From Luteolibacter sp. LG18 (GTDB taxonomy: Bacteria > Verrucomicrobiota > Verrucomicrobiia > Verrucomicrobiales > Akkermansiaceae), in assembly GCF_036322585.1 (NCBI RefSeq), contig NZ_AP024600.1, positions 5,022,001 to 5,086,000 on the forward strand: a DNA stretch of 64,000 nucleotides. Reading direction: 5' to 3'. A program made the position numbers and the translations under genes. This document shows positions 9,236 to 18,481 of the stretch, piece by piece; the stretch's first letter is position 1; each line of letters begins with the position of its first letter. The notes beneath the pieces were generated by a model. The model was given only the letters and a program-made list of their open reading frames with translations, was not told the origin of the DNA and did not search any database.

Positions 9236-10909
9236 TCAGCGGGAGTTGAGCTTGCCGAGCAATTCGGAGACCTCTTGCTCGGCGGCTGTGCGCCAAGTGG
9301 CGGCCTGGACGGCGGGATCGTGGTGGAAGCCGACGAAGTTGGCCGGGTTGAAGTTGGCCGACTGGCGCTTGGCCCCGGCGAGGATGCTTCCGTAGTAGCC
9401 GGCGTATTTCTTGAGCAGGTCGGAGTCGGACTGCTTGAGGCTGTTGGCGGCGAGCCTGTTGTTCATGTCCAGCAAATCCTTCACGGCGGCCATGTCCTGG
9501 CATTCCTGGAGGATCGCGAGGGCATTGGCACCGCCCGGGAGCTGGCGGTCCGTGCGCATTCCGCGGGTGGTGGGGGTGAGATAGCTCAGCGCGAAGAGAA
9601 GGCGCGTGCAGCGGTTGATTTCATCGATCTGGCGCGGCTCGGCGAGGAAGGTGCCGATGGGCATGCGCCGCCAGCGGATGTTGGCATCGAGGCGGGCGGC
9701 GAAACGGCGGACCTCGCTGAAGGGGGTTTCAGCAGCCCAGATATCCTTGCGGGCGGCGAGGAGGTGGGTGACGACGCCGAGCGCCTTGCCATCGGCGGTG
9801 AAGACGGGGCCGCCGCTGTTGCCCTGGATGACGGCGGCATCGAGCTCGACCTCGCCGGGGCCGAGGGCTTTAACGGAACCGGGCAAGACGGTGAGGACGC
9901 CGCCACCGCCGCTGTTGCCGATGGCGAAGACGGAATCGCCGATAACGCAGGAGCCATTGCCGAGGAGGGGCACGGAGGCGGGAACCACATCGGCCATGGC
10001 GAGGCGGGCCAGGTCGCCCTTTTCGGCAAGTTCGAAAGTGCCAAACTTGTTGTGGACCTTGCCATCGCTGGTGCGGACTTCGAGCTTGGTGTTGCCGCTG
10101 AGAACGTGGGCGGCGGTATAGAGGTAGACATTGTCACCCTCGCGGGCGAAGAAGCCGCTGCCTTCGGATTTGTCGCCCTTGATGATGACAACGGCGGGCA
10201 TGACACGGTTGGCGACGTTGGCGATCTCGGCGGGGACCGAGGCGGTGGACGGCTGGGCAAATCCGGAGAAGGGATCCGTGACCGGGGTCGGCGTGGCGGC
10301 GGGCGTGGCTGGCGCGGGCGTGGCGGAGGCCACTGCGGTGTCGGGTGCGGCGGCCGCCGGGGCAGCGGGAACCTCCTCGGGGACGAGGCCGAAGCGTTTC
10401 ACCCAGGCATCCGGAGCGGAGCCGACGTGGAGCGTGGCGGTGCCGGAATCGTGCCGGATATTGACGGAGGTGTCGTTGATGGAGCGGATGACGACGTTCT
10501 GGTAGGAGCGACCGCCGGGACAATCGAGGCTGGCAATGGTTTCGCCGATGGCTTTTTCGCGGACGGAGGCGAGAGCGCGGAGGCGTTCGGCGAAGGCGGC
10601 CTTCCCCTCGGTGGTGAGCTGAGCGCGGAGCGCGTCGTTCTCGCGCTCGGCTTTTTCGGCACGTTCGCCGAGGGGCCCGAGCTGCGCGGTGCCGGCCTTG
10701 AGAGCCTGGTTTTCGGCGGCAAGGCCGTCCTTTTCGGCCTGGGCGGACTTTTTCAGAGCCGTAAGATCGGCCTGAAGGGCGGCGTTTTCCTCACGGAGGC
10801 GCTTTAGCTCGGCAGTGACGGACTTCGGGGTCTTCTCGCAGGCCGAAAGGAGCAAGGACACGCCGAGAATGCCGGCGAGGGGGAGTTCGGTGGTGAACCG
10901 CTGGGACAT
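9236..10909 (-). CDS. Lipoprotein trypsin-like serine protease with N-terminal coiled coil
   Basis: The ATG at 10909 is chosen because it yields a lipoprotein signal (MSQRFTTELPLAGILGVSLL followed by lipobox LSAC). The longer open frame upstream runs through a dispersed repeat and is not expected to be translated. The 557-residue product then has a leucine-heptad coiled coil (~30-125), a small conserved region, a Pro/Ala/Thr-rich linker (~170-215) and a chymotrypsin-fold protease domain (~215-420). The catalytic triad is visible: His in TAAHVL (~265), Asp in GDLARL (~299) and Ser in QGNSGGPV (~362). No PDZ domain follows; the C-terminal ~130 residues are helical and unassigned. It is probably anchored in the envelope and works in protein quality control or processing of surface proteins (inference). 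Confidence 0.85.
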   Translation of the reverse strand: MSQRFTTELPLAGILGVSLLLSACEKTPKSVTAELKRLREENAALQADLTALKKSAQAEKDGLAAENQALKAGTAQLGPLGERAEKAERENDALRAQLTTEGKAAFAERLRALASVREKAIGETIASLDCPGGRSYQNVVIRSINDTSVNIRHDSGTATLHVGSAPDAWVKRFGLVPEEVPAAPAAAAPDTAVASATPAPATPAATPTPVTDPFSGFAQPSTASVPAEIANVANRVMPAVVIIKGDKSEGSGFFAREGDNVYLYTAAHVLSGNTKLEVRTSDGKVHNKFGTFELAEKGDLARLAMADVVPASVPLLGNGSCVIGDSVFAIGNSGGGGVLTVLPGSVKALGPGEVELDAAVIQGNSGGPVFTADGKALGVVTHLLAARKDIWAAETPFSEVRRFAARLDANIRWRRMPIGTFLAEPRQIDEINRCTRLLFALSYLTPTTRGMRTDRQLPGGANALAILQECQDMAAVKDLLDMNNRLAANSLKQSDSDLLKKYAGYYGSILAGAKRQSANFNPANFVGFHHDPAVQAATWRTAAEQEVSELLGKLNSR

Positions 10910-10960
10910 GCCGGGATCATGGGGAAGATGATAGCGGCGGGCAATGCGAGATATGGGGCA

Positions 10961-11041
10961 GAACCAAGAACCAAGAGAAGAGGTGCTCCACTGGTTCGTG
11001 CCTTCTCTTCCTAGCCCCCAGCCCCTGAATTCTGGCCCCTC
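10961..11041. repeat. Dispersed element, subfamily B copy 1
   Basis: This 81-bp block shares a 26-nt exact stretch (roughly 11005-11030) with 25035-25060, and more diffuse similarity over its length. The left arm is made of degenerate direct repeats of an AACCAAGA type. The right arm repeats an AGCCCC type unit. The second copy is at 24971-25069. It sits just upstream of the lipoprotein protease gene, between its start and the next gene's stop. Confidence 0.7.
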
Positions 11042-11089
11042 AACTTCGGGGGGCTTCCCGGCACGCAAGGGCCGGAGCCTCGCGCGACC

Positions 11090-13513
11090 TTAGCGCGCCG
11101 GGGTGGCGAAGGAGAGGATCTCGCTGGGCTGCGGCACGGGGTTTTCGGCGTTCGAGGTGACGACGCGGAAGTAGTAGGTGCGGTTGGCCTGGAGGCGGGA
11201 AAGCACGGTGGAGACAGGCACGGGATCGCCGGCGGGGATGGTGCCGAGTTTCACCGTGGTGGAGCGCTTCAGCGCGGGATCGATCCCGTATTGGAAGGAC
11301 ACGGTGGTGGCATCATCGCCCGGGTCGACGGTGCCATGAAGGGTAGCGCCATTCCAGGTGATGCCAGTGGCGGCATCCGCCTCGGCCAGCGCTCCGAGCC
11401 AGATGCGGTAGAACTCGCCGCCGCCGGCCGCAAGGCCCGCGGTGGTGGTGCCACCGGCACGGGTGGTGCCGTAAAGGTGGCCATCCGTGGCCTGGAGCAG
11501 CGCGCCATCCGGATCCTCGCCATCGGTGCCGGAGAAGGCGTGGAGGGTGGTGATCTGGCCACCGGGGCTGACGCGGAACACGGTGCCGAAGCCGGAGCTG
11601 GTGGTACCGTAGAAATTCCCATCCGCCGCGAGGAGGAGGCGGACGTTCGGATTCGACCCGGTGCCGGAACCGAAGGAGGCCAGGGTGGTGATGACGCCCT
11701 GCGGGGTCATGCGGTAGAAGGTTCCCTGGTCGTAGTCGCCGCCGAAGAGCGTGGTACCGTAGTAGTTCCCGTCCGCGCCGCGGGTGAGACCGGCGGCAGG
11801 CCAGTAACCGCCGTCCACGGAGAACGAGGCGACCGACGAGCGGGTCTGGCCGGTGGTGGTGCGGAAGACATTCCCCACCTGCCAGCCATCGGCGGCGGTG
11901 TAGGTGGCGGTGCCGAGGAAGGAGCCGCGGGATTCCTCGATGAGCTCGCCGGTGCTGCCGGTGGCCACCGGGCTGAGATCGCCAAGGTTGGTGATCCGGC
12001 CGCCCGGAGCGGCGCGGAAGAAATGGTCCGCAACCAGATCTCCGCCGGTGGTGCCGTAGAAATTCCCGTCCATGCCGCGGATCAGGCCACTGGGGCGGTC
12101 GAGTCCATAGGCGTGGAAATCCGCCAACGAGGCGAAGGCTCCACGGGTGGAGTAGCGGAAAAAGGTTCCCATATCCGCATCCCCGCCGCTACGGGTGATG
12201 CCGTAGAAGTTCCCGTCCCGGCCGACCACCAGGCCGGTGCGCGGGGAGGCGCCGTTGGTTTCACCCCGGAAATCCTGCAGCACGGTGATGCCGCCGCTGA
12301 GATCGAGGCGGACGAGCGTCCCCAGCCCGGCGGCCCCGCCATGGAGCGCGGTGGTGAGGAAATTCCCGCTGCGGTCCTGGACCAGCGCGCCATTGGGGCT
12401 GTAGCCGGAGTGGGAGATGCCGAGCGTTTCGAGCAGGGTGTAGCGGCCGCTGGCGGTGATCTTGAAGCAGGTGCCGTAGAGGTTTCCCGCGTCATCCGCC
12501 ACCATCTCGGCGCGCGGGGCATCACCCGGGGCGGGAGCCGCCTGGGACTGCTGGAGCACCGAGAATGCGCCGCCGGTGGTCAGGCGGTAAATGATGCCGG
12601 TGGCCCCGGCGGTGAGGCTGCCGGCGAAGCCGCCATCCGGGGTGAGCACGGGCCGGGTGAGACGCGCGCCGCTGTCGATGCTGGTGTTGATCGGAACCTC
12701 GCTGGACTGGCCGGAGGTGGTCACGCGGACCAGCGCGGGCACGCCGGGCAGTCCGACATTGCTACGGACGTAGTAGAGCGCGCCATCCTGGCCGGTGACC
12801 AGCGGCGAATAGGCGACGTATGGCAGGTAGGCCACCGTCTGGATACCGCCGCCGGGGATGTAGCGGAAGATGACGGGCGGGCCGGGCTGGGGGGAGCCCA
12901 CGGGCACGCCATCGGTCATCGCGCCGTAGAAATTCCCGTCGCTGCCGAGCGTGAGGCCATCGTGCGGATAGCTGCCGGTCACGCCATTGAAATCGAACAC
13001 GGTCGTGACCACCCCGGCCGGGGTGTAGCGGACGATCGAGCCGATCGAGAGCGCGCCGCCATGGGAATTGATGGCGTAGAAATTCCCGTCCAGGCCTCGC
13101 ACCAGCGGGCCGTCCGACTCCGTGGCGATGCCGTGGAGGTGGGCCAGGATGGTGAATTGCCCGGCGGTGGAGATCTTGAAGAAGGTGCCGTTTCCGAACA
13201 TCCCGTCGGTGGCGGTGGTGCCGTAGAGGTCGCCATCCAGACCGAGGGTCAGGCCGCGGACCGGCGCGGTGCCATCGACGTAGCGGAGGCTGTGGATCGC
13301 GGTGACCTCGCCCGCCGGGGTCATACGGAAGATGGTGCCGAGCCCCTCGCTGCCGCCGCTGGTGCTGGTGCCGTAGAAATTCCCGTCGCCGGCGAGCACG
13401 AGCGCGCCGCGGGAATCCTGTGGGGCGATCGGGAAGGCCTGGATCGGCTGGAAAACCGGCGCGGCATGGAGCGCGGGGACAAGGGCGGTGGCGAGCAGCA
13501 GCGGGCGGATCAT
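11090..13513 (-). CDS. GloVer tandem-repeat secreted protein
   Basis: The start at ATG 13513 gives a classic signal peptide (MIRPLLLATALVPALHA). The 807-residue protein consists of roughly 14 repeats of about 50 residues, each carrying a variant of DGNFYGTT..GG...GTFFR, which is the GloVer-motif repeat (TIGR03803 type) expected to fold as a beta-propeller-like array. A fibronectin-III-like module (GITWNGATLHGTVDPGDDA onward) ends the protein. Such proteins are secreted or surface-exposed in Verrucomicrobia and Acidobacteria; their function is not established. At DNA level the repeats cause a recurring TAGAAATTCCCGTC word on the plus strand. It is separated from the protease gene by a dispersed repeat. 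Confidence 0.85.
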   Translation of the reverse strand: MIRPLLLATALVPALHAAPVFQPIQAFPIAPQDSRGALVLAGDGNFYGTSTSGGSEGLGTIFRMTPAGEVTAIHSLRYVDGTAPVRGLTLGLDGDLYGTTATDGMFGNGTFFKISTAGQFTILAHLHGIATESDGPLVRGLDGNFYAINSHGGALSIGSIVRYTPAGVVTTVFDFNGVTGSYPHDGLTLGSDGNFYGAMTDGVPVGSPQPGPPVIFRYIPGGGIQTVAYLPYVAYSPLVTGQDGALYYVRSNVGLPGVPALVRVTTSGQSSEVPINTSIDSGARLTRPVLTPDGGFAGSLTAGATGIIYRLTTGGAFSVLQQSQAAPAPGDAPRAEMVADDAGNLYGTCFKITASGRYTLLETLGISHSGYSPNGALVQDRSGNFLTTALHGGAAGLGTLVRLDLSGGITVLQDFRGETNGASPRTGLVVGRDGNFYGITRSGGDADMGTFFRYSTRGAFASLADFHAYGLDRPSGLIRGMDGNFYGTTGGDLVADHFFRAAPGGRITNLGDLSPVATGSTGELIEESRGSFLGTATYTAADGWQVGNVFRTTTGQTRSSVASFSVDGGYWPAAGLTRGADGNYYGTTLFGGDYDQGTFYRMTPQGVITTLASFGSGTGSNPNVRLLLAADGNFYGTTSSGFGTVFRVSPGGQITTLHAFSGTDGEDPDGALLQATDGHLYGTTRAGGTTTAGLAAGGGEFYRIWLGALAEADAATGITWNGATLHGTVDPGDDATTVSFQYGIDPALKRSTTVKLGTIPAGDPVPVSTVLSRLQANRTYYFRVVTSNAENPVPQPSEILSFATPAR

Positions 13514-13644
13514 CGGGGTGAACGGGGAACGCCGCCGGATATGGAGGTTGCCAGTACGAATGGCGAGGAAGATGTGAAAGCGGGGGCTGGTAGATGAGGC
13601 TCCTGGAGTGGCGAATTGCAATGCACACTGAAGGAGGTGCGAGA

Positions 13645-13705
13645 TATTTCGAAAACAGAGCTTTCGACCACGATGTGTGGCTCCGCCACGCCCCCGCGGG
13701 GCTAC
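13645..13705. repeat. REP pair, partly decayed, containing a stop codon
   Basis: The right unit (13681-13705, read on the minus strand) is GTAGC, then CCCGCGGG, then GCGTGGC. The TAG stop of the acyltransferase-3 gene (13702-13704) lies inside its GTAG. The left unit (13648-13668) keeps the CGAAA/TTTCG stem seen in the copies near 42.98 and 51.36 kb but has lost GTAG. Confidence 0.6.
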
Positions 13706-14814
13706 TTGCCCGCCAAGCGACTGCGGATGGGAGTGTCCAGGAACCGCATGACCACATAACCCGCCAGCAGGGAGGCGAGGTAAACGCCGATGGCCACCGG
13801 GGCCTTGAGGGACCAATCAGGCTGGCGGTGGTTCAACCAGGCGTAGAAGACGTAGTGGATCGGGTAGTGGGTGAGATAGAGCGGATAGGACAGCTCGCCG
13901 AGGAAATCACAGACCTTTTCACCGAAACGGGTGAGCGGCTGGCTGCCCGCACCGATCAGCACGATCGCGGGCAGGAGGAGGAGAATAATGCAACACTCGT
14001 AAAGGCCGTTGACCCATGGCGCGGCGGCCGGGCCGACGCGGGGCATGGGCAGAGCGATGAGAAGGAGCAACGAAGTGAGGAGCAGCGCGTGCTTCATCTG
14101 GAACGTCCGGCCGAGCCGGAAGAGGAACAAGCCGGTGACGAACGGGAACAGCATCCGGACCATGCCCTTCCAGACGTGTTCGCCATTGAACATCCAGCCG
14201 TAGGAGATGGTCCCGGCGGGGTTGGTGAGGATCACGTAACCCAGGAGGACGGCGAGCATGACGGACAGGATACCAAGCGCGCGGCAGCTGAATTTCCGAA
14301 GCCCGAACGCGTAAGCGACGTTCGCGAGGTATTCGAAGAACAGCGACCACGCGGGGCCATTGAGCGGGTAGGCCTCCCCCACCCCGCGCACGTCCACCGA
14401 TTTCACCGAGGGGATCAGCAACGCGCCCATCAGGGTGGAAAGCAGCAGCATGCCGAACGAGGTGCCATCGACGAGCGGGAACAGGCCGCAGGCACCGAAG
14501 TAGAAGAACACCGCGCCGAGGATCGAGCCCATCACCACCATCGGGTGCAGGCGGATGAGGCGGCGCTTGAAAAACGATCCGAGGGACATCGTGCTCCAGC
14601 GGTCGTCATAGGCGTAGCCCATCACGTAGCCGGAGAGCATGAAGAAAAAGTCCACGGCGAGGTAGCCGTGGTTGACCAGGTTCACGGGATCCGAGTCGAA
14701 GATGTGGTAGGCCACCACGATCAGGGCGGCCACGCCGCGCAGGCCATCGAGGATCGGCAGCCGGGATTTGGAGGATTTCCCGGAGATCGGCGGGCTGGAG
14801 GCGGCGGAGGTCAT
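13702..14814 (-). CDS. Acyltransferase-3 (OafA/YrhL family)
   Basis: This is a 370-residue integral membrane protein with about ten hydrophobic segments. The family's N-terminal signature is present: LPILDGLRGVAALIVVAYHI, with the catalytic-type histidine, and an RL-x-x-YPLYL-like SYPLYLTHYPI near the C-terminus. Family members O-acetylate or O-acylate surface polysaccharides and lipids, moving acyl groups across the inner membrane. ATG at 14814 is preferred because the extra upstream residues of the longer frame are low-complexity. It is the last gene of a minus-strand group with two glycosyltransferases, which supports a role in decorating a surface glycan. Its TAG stop lies in a REP element. 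Confidence 0.85.
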   Translation of the reverse strand: MTSAASSPPISGKSSKSRLPILDGLRGVAALIVVAYHIFDSDPVNLVNHGYLAVDFFFMLSGYVMGYAYDDRWSTMSLGSFFKRRLIRLHPMVVMGSILGAVFFYFGACGLFPLVDGTSFGMLLLSTLMGALLIPSVKSVDVRGVGEAYPLNGPAWSLFFEYLANVAYAFGLRKFSCRALGILSVMLAVLLGYVILTNPAGTISYGWMFNGEHVWKGMVRMLFPFVTGLFLFRLGRTFQMKHALLLTSLLLLIALPMPRVGPAAAPWVNGLYECCIILLLLPAIVLIGAGSQPLTRFGEKVCDFLGELSYPLYLTHYPIHYVFYAWLNHRQPDWSLKAPVAIGVYLASLLAGYVVMRFLDTPIRSRLAGK

Positions 14815-14911
14815 AGAAGGATCAGCGGGACAAGCGGGAGGACGGATGGCAACAGGAAAAGGGCGGTTTCCTTTCCATACCAGCGGTGCCGCCGGAAGCT
14901 CCGAACCCCGG

Positions 14912-15628
14912 TCAGGAACGTTTGCCCCTCCAGACACTTGTCATCAAATGGTTCCCATACCGCCCGAACTGGAACCATTCCGGATCTCCCCAGGCTTTGA
15001 CCGGCTGGGGAGGGCGGGGAGAGGCTTCGCCCAGGAGTCCGTGAATCACCGGGGCGGCCCGGTCACGGAACTTCCGGTAGGTGGAATTCACCACGTCGGG
15101 ACCGGTCGAATACAAGATGTCGTTGTCCTGCAAATCCTGCATGTCCACCAAGGCGGTCCGTCGGATCATCTCCTCCAGGATTTCCCGGAAGAACCAGTGC
15201 CCCGGCTCCGCCCCGAACGCGTAGTTCCCATACTGGTACAAATCGGTGTCCTCCACCGGTTCCTCGCGATGGCGCTCCACATAGAGGGAATGGGGCATCT
15301 GCCATTCCACCGGAAACACCAGCGAGTGGGAAAGGAGGTCCTCGACGGAGTCATGGAAGAACACATCCATGTCCGCGTAAAACCCGCCCAGCTCGTAGAT
15401 CGCCAGGATACGGAAGAAATCCGAACGTTGGACCCCCTTGGGATAGTAGTCCCACAGTGGCAGGAACCCGGGATTCCGTTGCTCGATGAACTTCCGGCAG
15501 GCGGCATCGGAAAAGAACAGGTATTCAAACCCGGGGTGATGGGAGCGAAGGGATTCCTGGCAATCGCGGTGCAGCGGCGTCAGGGCGAGTTCGGAGGAAT
15601 GGGTCTGGATAAACCGTCTGGGGATCAT
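14912..15628 (-). CDS. Glycosyltransferase family 32-like (DXD sugar transferase)
   Basis: ATG at 15628 (MIPRRFIQTHSSE) is the natural start: IPRxxIQTH is the standard beginning of GT32-type enzymes. The 238-residue protein contains SDFFRILAIYELGGFYADMD (~75-95), the Gly_transf_sug signature, with the DMD metal-binding motif that holds the nucleotide sugar. It is shorter than many GT32 enzymes but has the expected C-terminal GPDVVNSTYRKF segment. Cytoplasmic or membrane-peripheral glycan assembly is inferred. It lies between the three-unit glycosyltransferase and the acyltransferase-3 on the same strand. Confidence 0.8.
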   Translation of the reverse strand: MIPRRFIQTHSSELALTPLHRDCQESLRSHHPGFEYLFFSDAACRKFIEQRNPGFLPLWDYYPKGVQRSDFFRILAIYELGGFYADMDVFFHDSVEDLLSHSLVFPVEWQMPHSLYVERHREEPVEDTDLYQYGNYAFGAEPGHWFFREILEEMIRRTALVDMQDLQDNDILYSTGPDVVNSTYRKFRDRAAPVIHGLLGEASPRPPQPVKAWGDPEWFQFGRYGNHLMTSVWRGKRS

Positions 15629-15660
15629 GGATGGGTATCGTTTGGAAAACCGGGGGGCGA

Positions 15661-18369
15661 TTACTTGGACCAACCCATCTTCTTGAAATTGAACACCGAG
15701 GCCGGGATCCCGTGCCGGGAAAGCCACTTCGGCAAATATTCGTCCATGGGCGTGCCGGCTTTTTCGGACCAGGCCGAAAGCAGGTTCTCCGAGACATCCT
15801 TCCCCATCATCATCATGGGCGACCCGATCCAGTAGGCATTCTCCAGGACGGGCCACTCACCGCGTCCGCCCCCGTCTCCGGGCCTGGGTGCGCTGTTCCG
15901 CAGATAATGCCCGGCGAAGGCCGCCACGCAGGAATCCCACTCTTCACCGGGGAAAAGGCCTGCCTCCACTTCCGAGGAAGCTTGGAAACAATCCGGATCC
16001 AGCCAGACCCAGCGGCCGGTGCGGCTGAGCCGGTGGCCGACGGCGATCGTCCATGCACACGGATCGGACTCGTAGGCGTCCAAGCCACCGGTCGCGAGAT
16101 CGTGCAATCCCAGGTTGGCGGGAAGACCTTCCCCACCGGAACCGAGAGCCTCGCGGAACTCGGTGAGATCCAAGTCGAGACAGCCGATCTCGATCCGCAC
16201 CGTCTCCGGCATCTTCCAGGTTTTCCAGGAATTCAGGAAATCCCCCGCGGTTTCCGGATCGACCACGGTCACGACCGACAAATCCCTGCCGCACGCGACC
16301 TCCCTGGCCATCAGCCGGACAAAGGAGCTTTCCAGATCCGCTTCATGCCCGGCTGCCGCCCGCGTGGCCTCGGTCCACCACTCCACGGCCCCGGGGTCAT
16401 CGGTTTCCGCAGCTGCGGAAAACCCTCCGGGAATGAACGGAAGGTCGCACCATTCCCTCCACACCACCTCGCCCGGAAATGCCTTCACTAAATCCCGCCA
16501 TCCGCTTTCGGAACAGACGGGAGCCAGCCAATCCATGGCATCCGGAAAGAAGCCCTGCCACGCCGCGCCCACGATCAGGCAGGCGGGATACTCCCTGGCC
16601 ACCCAGAACGGATGGCGCACGGCCACGATCGAGTCGTGGGAAACGAGCGGGAGGAATGCCCCGGGATCGGAAGGCAGACGCTTGAGCGACAGGCCGCTCA
16701 CGATGAGGGGAACCTCCGGATCTTCCTCGAATGAGATCCTGGCCTGATACCTGGCCACCAGCGCGGAGAGCTCCTCCGGAAGCATCGCCTCCGGAATCTG
16801 GAAAACCTCCGCGAAGGACAGCAAGGCCAGCCAATCCGCCCGCTCCCAGGGCGGACAGAGCAGACGGCCGGTGTCCGCGATGGAGCGCTGTTTTTTCTCC
16901 GGTGCCCGCGGCTTCGAGCGATCCCCGGGAAGATGGAGGATCTTCCGCATTTCATCGGCGGCGGACCCGACACCGCAGCAGTGGACCGCCCAGGGAGAGT
17001 TGTGGTTTCCAGGCCATACCGGAGTGCTCGGATAGCCCACCTTGTCCTTTGGAAAGAGACCGAGATCGACCGCACCCTCATACCACAGCTTGTTGAGGAT
17101 CGACTGGTCATTGAGCGTCGGAGCCACCGGCCAGAGATCGGCATCCAATCGGAATGACATGTCTTCGTGCCAGCGGGCGAGGGACGCCTCCGCGTGTTCC
17201 CGATGCACGCTCCAGATCCCGGCATTCAATCCCGGCTCACCCTGATCGGGCGCCGAGGGATACCAGGCCCGCAGCATGCAGGGATGGAACAAGGAGAAGA
17301 CATCCTCGCTGACCATCATCCGGTCGTGGGAGAATGCCCATTCCGAGGGGTCCCGGACGATGGCCACATCGAGATCGGTGAAAAGAATCTCCTCATAGTC
17401 CAGCAGGGCCAGGCGCGCCGCCACCGTCTTCTGCCGGAAGAGGTCTCCATATGCCCCCGGAGCCCCCATGCGCCGCACCTCCGCGCCATGGCTGGTGACG
17501 CTTTCCAAGGCGGAGAGTTCCTCGATGCGATTGGTGAAGATCAAAACATCGCCGTCCCAACCGGAACGCCGGACGCCCTCCAGCCAGAGATTGGCCAGCT
17601 CCAGGTATTTCGCGTTTTTCCAGATCGTGCAAACCGTGATCACGGCCTTCCCGCGCGATTTCCCCTTCACCAGCTCCTCGTAGCCGGTGGTGAATCTCAC
17701 GGCGGCTTCCTGCGCCCTCTTTTTCCCCGTAGGCCATTCCGTGCTGGTGGCCACCGGATTGTCCCGAGCCGCGTTCGAGAACACCGTGAGCAGCTTTCCC
17801 TTCGCGTCATTGGACTCCCCCGCGGCATGTATGATGAAGTCCCCGGGCCGGTGATCGAACCAGTAGCTGTTCATCGTCCGGCGCGGCACCACCTTGACCT
17901 TGATCTCCGGCATTTCCGCCATGATCTGGATCATGGCGCTCTGCTCGAAATGGTAGTCCGCGATGTTCCGGTCCCAGACCCGCGCCAGGAATTCCGCGCC
18001 GATCGCGCTGTTGCGGATCAGGAAGATGCCCGCGTTGAAGCCGCTGTGATCGTGGGTGACGATCAAATCGAAGTGATCGTCGCAGAGATCCCTGACATCC
18101 AGATGCGGGTTCGTGATGGCGGCATCCGCATCGATCCAGAACAACCAGTCATAGTCCGCCAGATGACGCCTCAAGGCCGGAACCTTCGACCACGTGGGCT
18201 CGCGGGATTCATCGATCCTGTCGCCGTAAGCATGATAACCCAGATCCCACCGCCGGCAGTACGCCGCCTTCTCGTCGGAAAACCGCTTGCACCAACCTTC
18301 GATCTTCGGTGTCCAAAGAGTTACCAATGCAGCCCTGATTCGTCCCATGTGTGCCATCCGATTATCCAC
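15661..18369 (-). CDS. Large three-unit glycosyltransferase (GT34-like first unit)
   Basis: This 902-residue protein reads as three GT-A-type units in tandem. Unit 1 (~10-220) has DYDWLFWIDADAAITNP, with DAD at 80-82, and HSGFNAGIFLIRNS, as in the GMA12/MNN10 (GT34) family. Unit 2 (~235-480) has EILFTDLDVAIVRDP and GLNAGIWSVHREHA, again a nucleotide-sugar site. Unit 3 (~500-902) is poorly conserved, but RWVWLDPDCF near 800 occupies the DXD position. No signal peptide or membrane segment is seen, so it is likely cytoplasmic. Bacterial enzymes of this size carrying several transferase units often build a repeating or branched glycan (inference). The start could be ATG 18369, 18357 or 18348. Confidence 0.75.
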   Translation of the reverse strand: MDNRMAHMGRIRAALVTLWTPKIEGWCKRFSDEKAAYCRRWDLGYHAYGDRIDESREPTWSKVPALRRHLADYDWLFWIDADAAITNPHLDVRDLCDDHFDLIVTHDHSGFNAGIFLIRNSAIGAEFLARVWDRNIADYHFEQSAMIQIMAEMPEIKVKVVPRRTMNSYWFDHRPGDFIIHAAGESNDAKGKLLTVFSNAARDNPVATSTEWPTGKKRAQEAAVRFTTGYEELVKGKSRGKAVITVCTIWKNAKYLELANLWLEGVRRSGWDGDVLIFTNRIEELSALESVTSHGAEVRRMGAPGAYGDLFRQKTVAARLALLDYEEILFTDLDVAIVRDPSEWAFSHDRMMVSEDVFSLFHPCMLRAWYPSAPDQGEPGLNAGIWSVHREHAEASLARWHEDMSFRLDADLWPVAPTLNDQSILNKLWYEGAVDLGLFPKDKVGYPSTPVWPGNHNSPWAVHCCGVGSAADEMRKILHLPGDRSKPRAPEKKQRSIADTGRLLCPPWERADWLALLSFAEVFQIPEAMLPEELSALVARYQARISFEEDPEVPLIVSGLSLKRLPSDPGAFLPLVSHDSIVAVRHPFWVAREYPACLIVGAAWQGFFPDAMDWLAPVCSESGWRDLVKAFPGEVVWREWCDLPFIPGGFSAAAETDDPGAVEWWTEATRAAAGHEADLESSFVRLMAREVACGRDLSVVTVVDPETAGDFLNSWKTWKMPETVRIEIGCLDLDLTEFREALGSGGEGLPANLGLHDLATGGLDAYESDPCAWTIAVGHRLSRTGRWVWLDPDCFQASSEVEAGLFPGEEWDSCVAAFAGHYLRNSAPRPGDGGGRGEWPVLENAYWIGSPMMMMGKDVSENLLSAWSEKAGTPMDEYLPKWLSRHGIPASVFNFKKMGWSK

Positions 18370-18434
18370 CGCATCCTGATCCGTAAACCAAAATCAATCA
18401 TAACACATTCTCCACGCCACCATGACATTTCACC

Positions 18435-18462
18435 TTGACCCGCCATGACTAACAAATAGTTA
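18435..18462 (+). promoter_or_regulatory. Possible promoter of the Tat-substrate operon
   Basis: TTGACC (18435-18440) matches five of six positions of a sigma-70 -35 box. A weak -10-like TAGTTA follows after a 16-bp spacer in an AT-rich stretch 20 bp before the ATG at 18482. This is the divergent region between the two halves of the glycosyltransferase locus. Confidence 0.35.
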
Positions 18463-18481
18463 TCCGGTCCATCCAAAACTT

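Noticed and set aside
9236..11068. Longer N-terminus for the lipoprotein protease
   Set aside because: The extra 53 codons run through a dispersed repeat and precede a clear lipoprotein signal at 10909, so translation from 11068 is unlikely.
11600..13400. Recurring TAGAAATTCCCGTC word that includes GTAG
   Set aside because: It is the coding repeat of the GloVer motif (DGNFYG) in a translated gene. No palindrome follows, so it is not a REP element.
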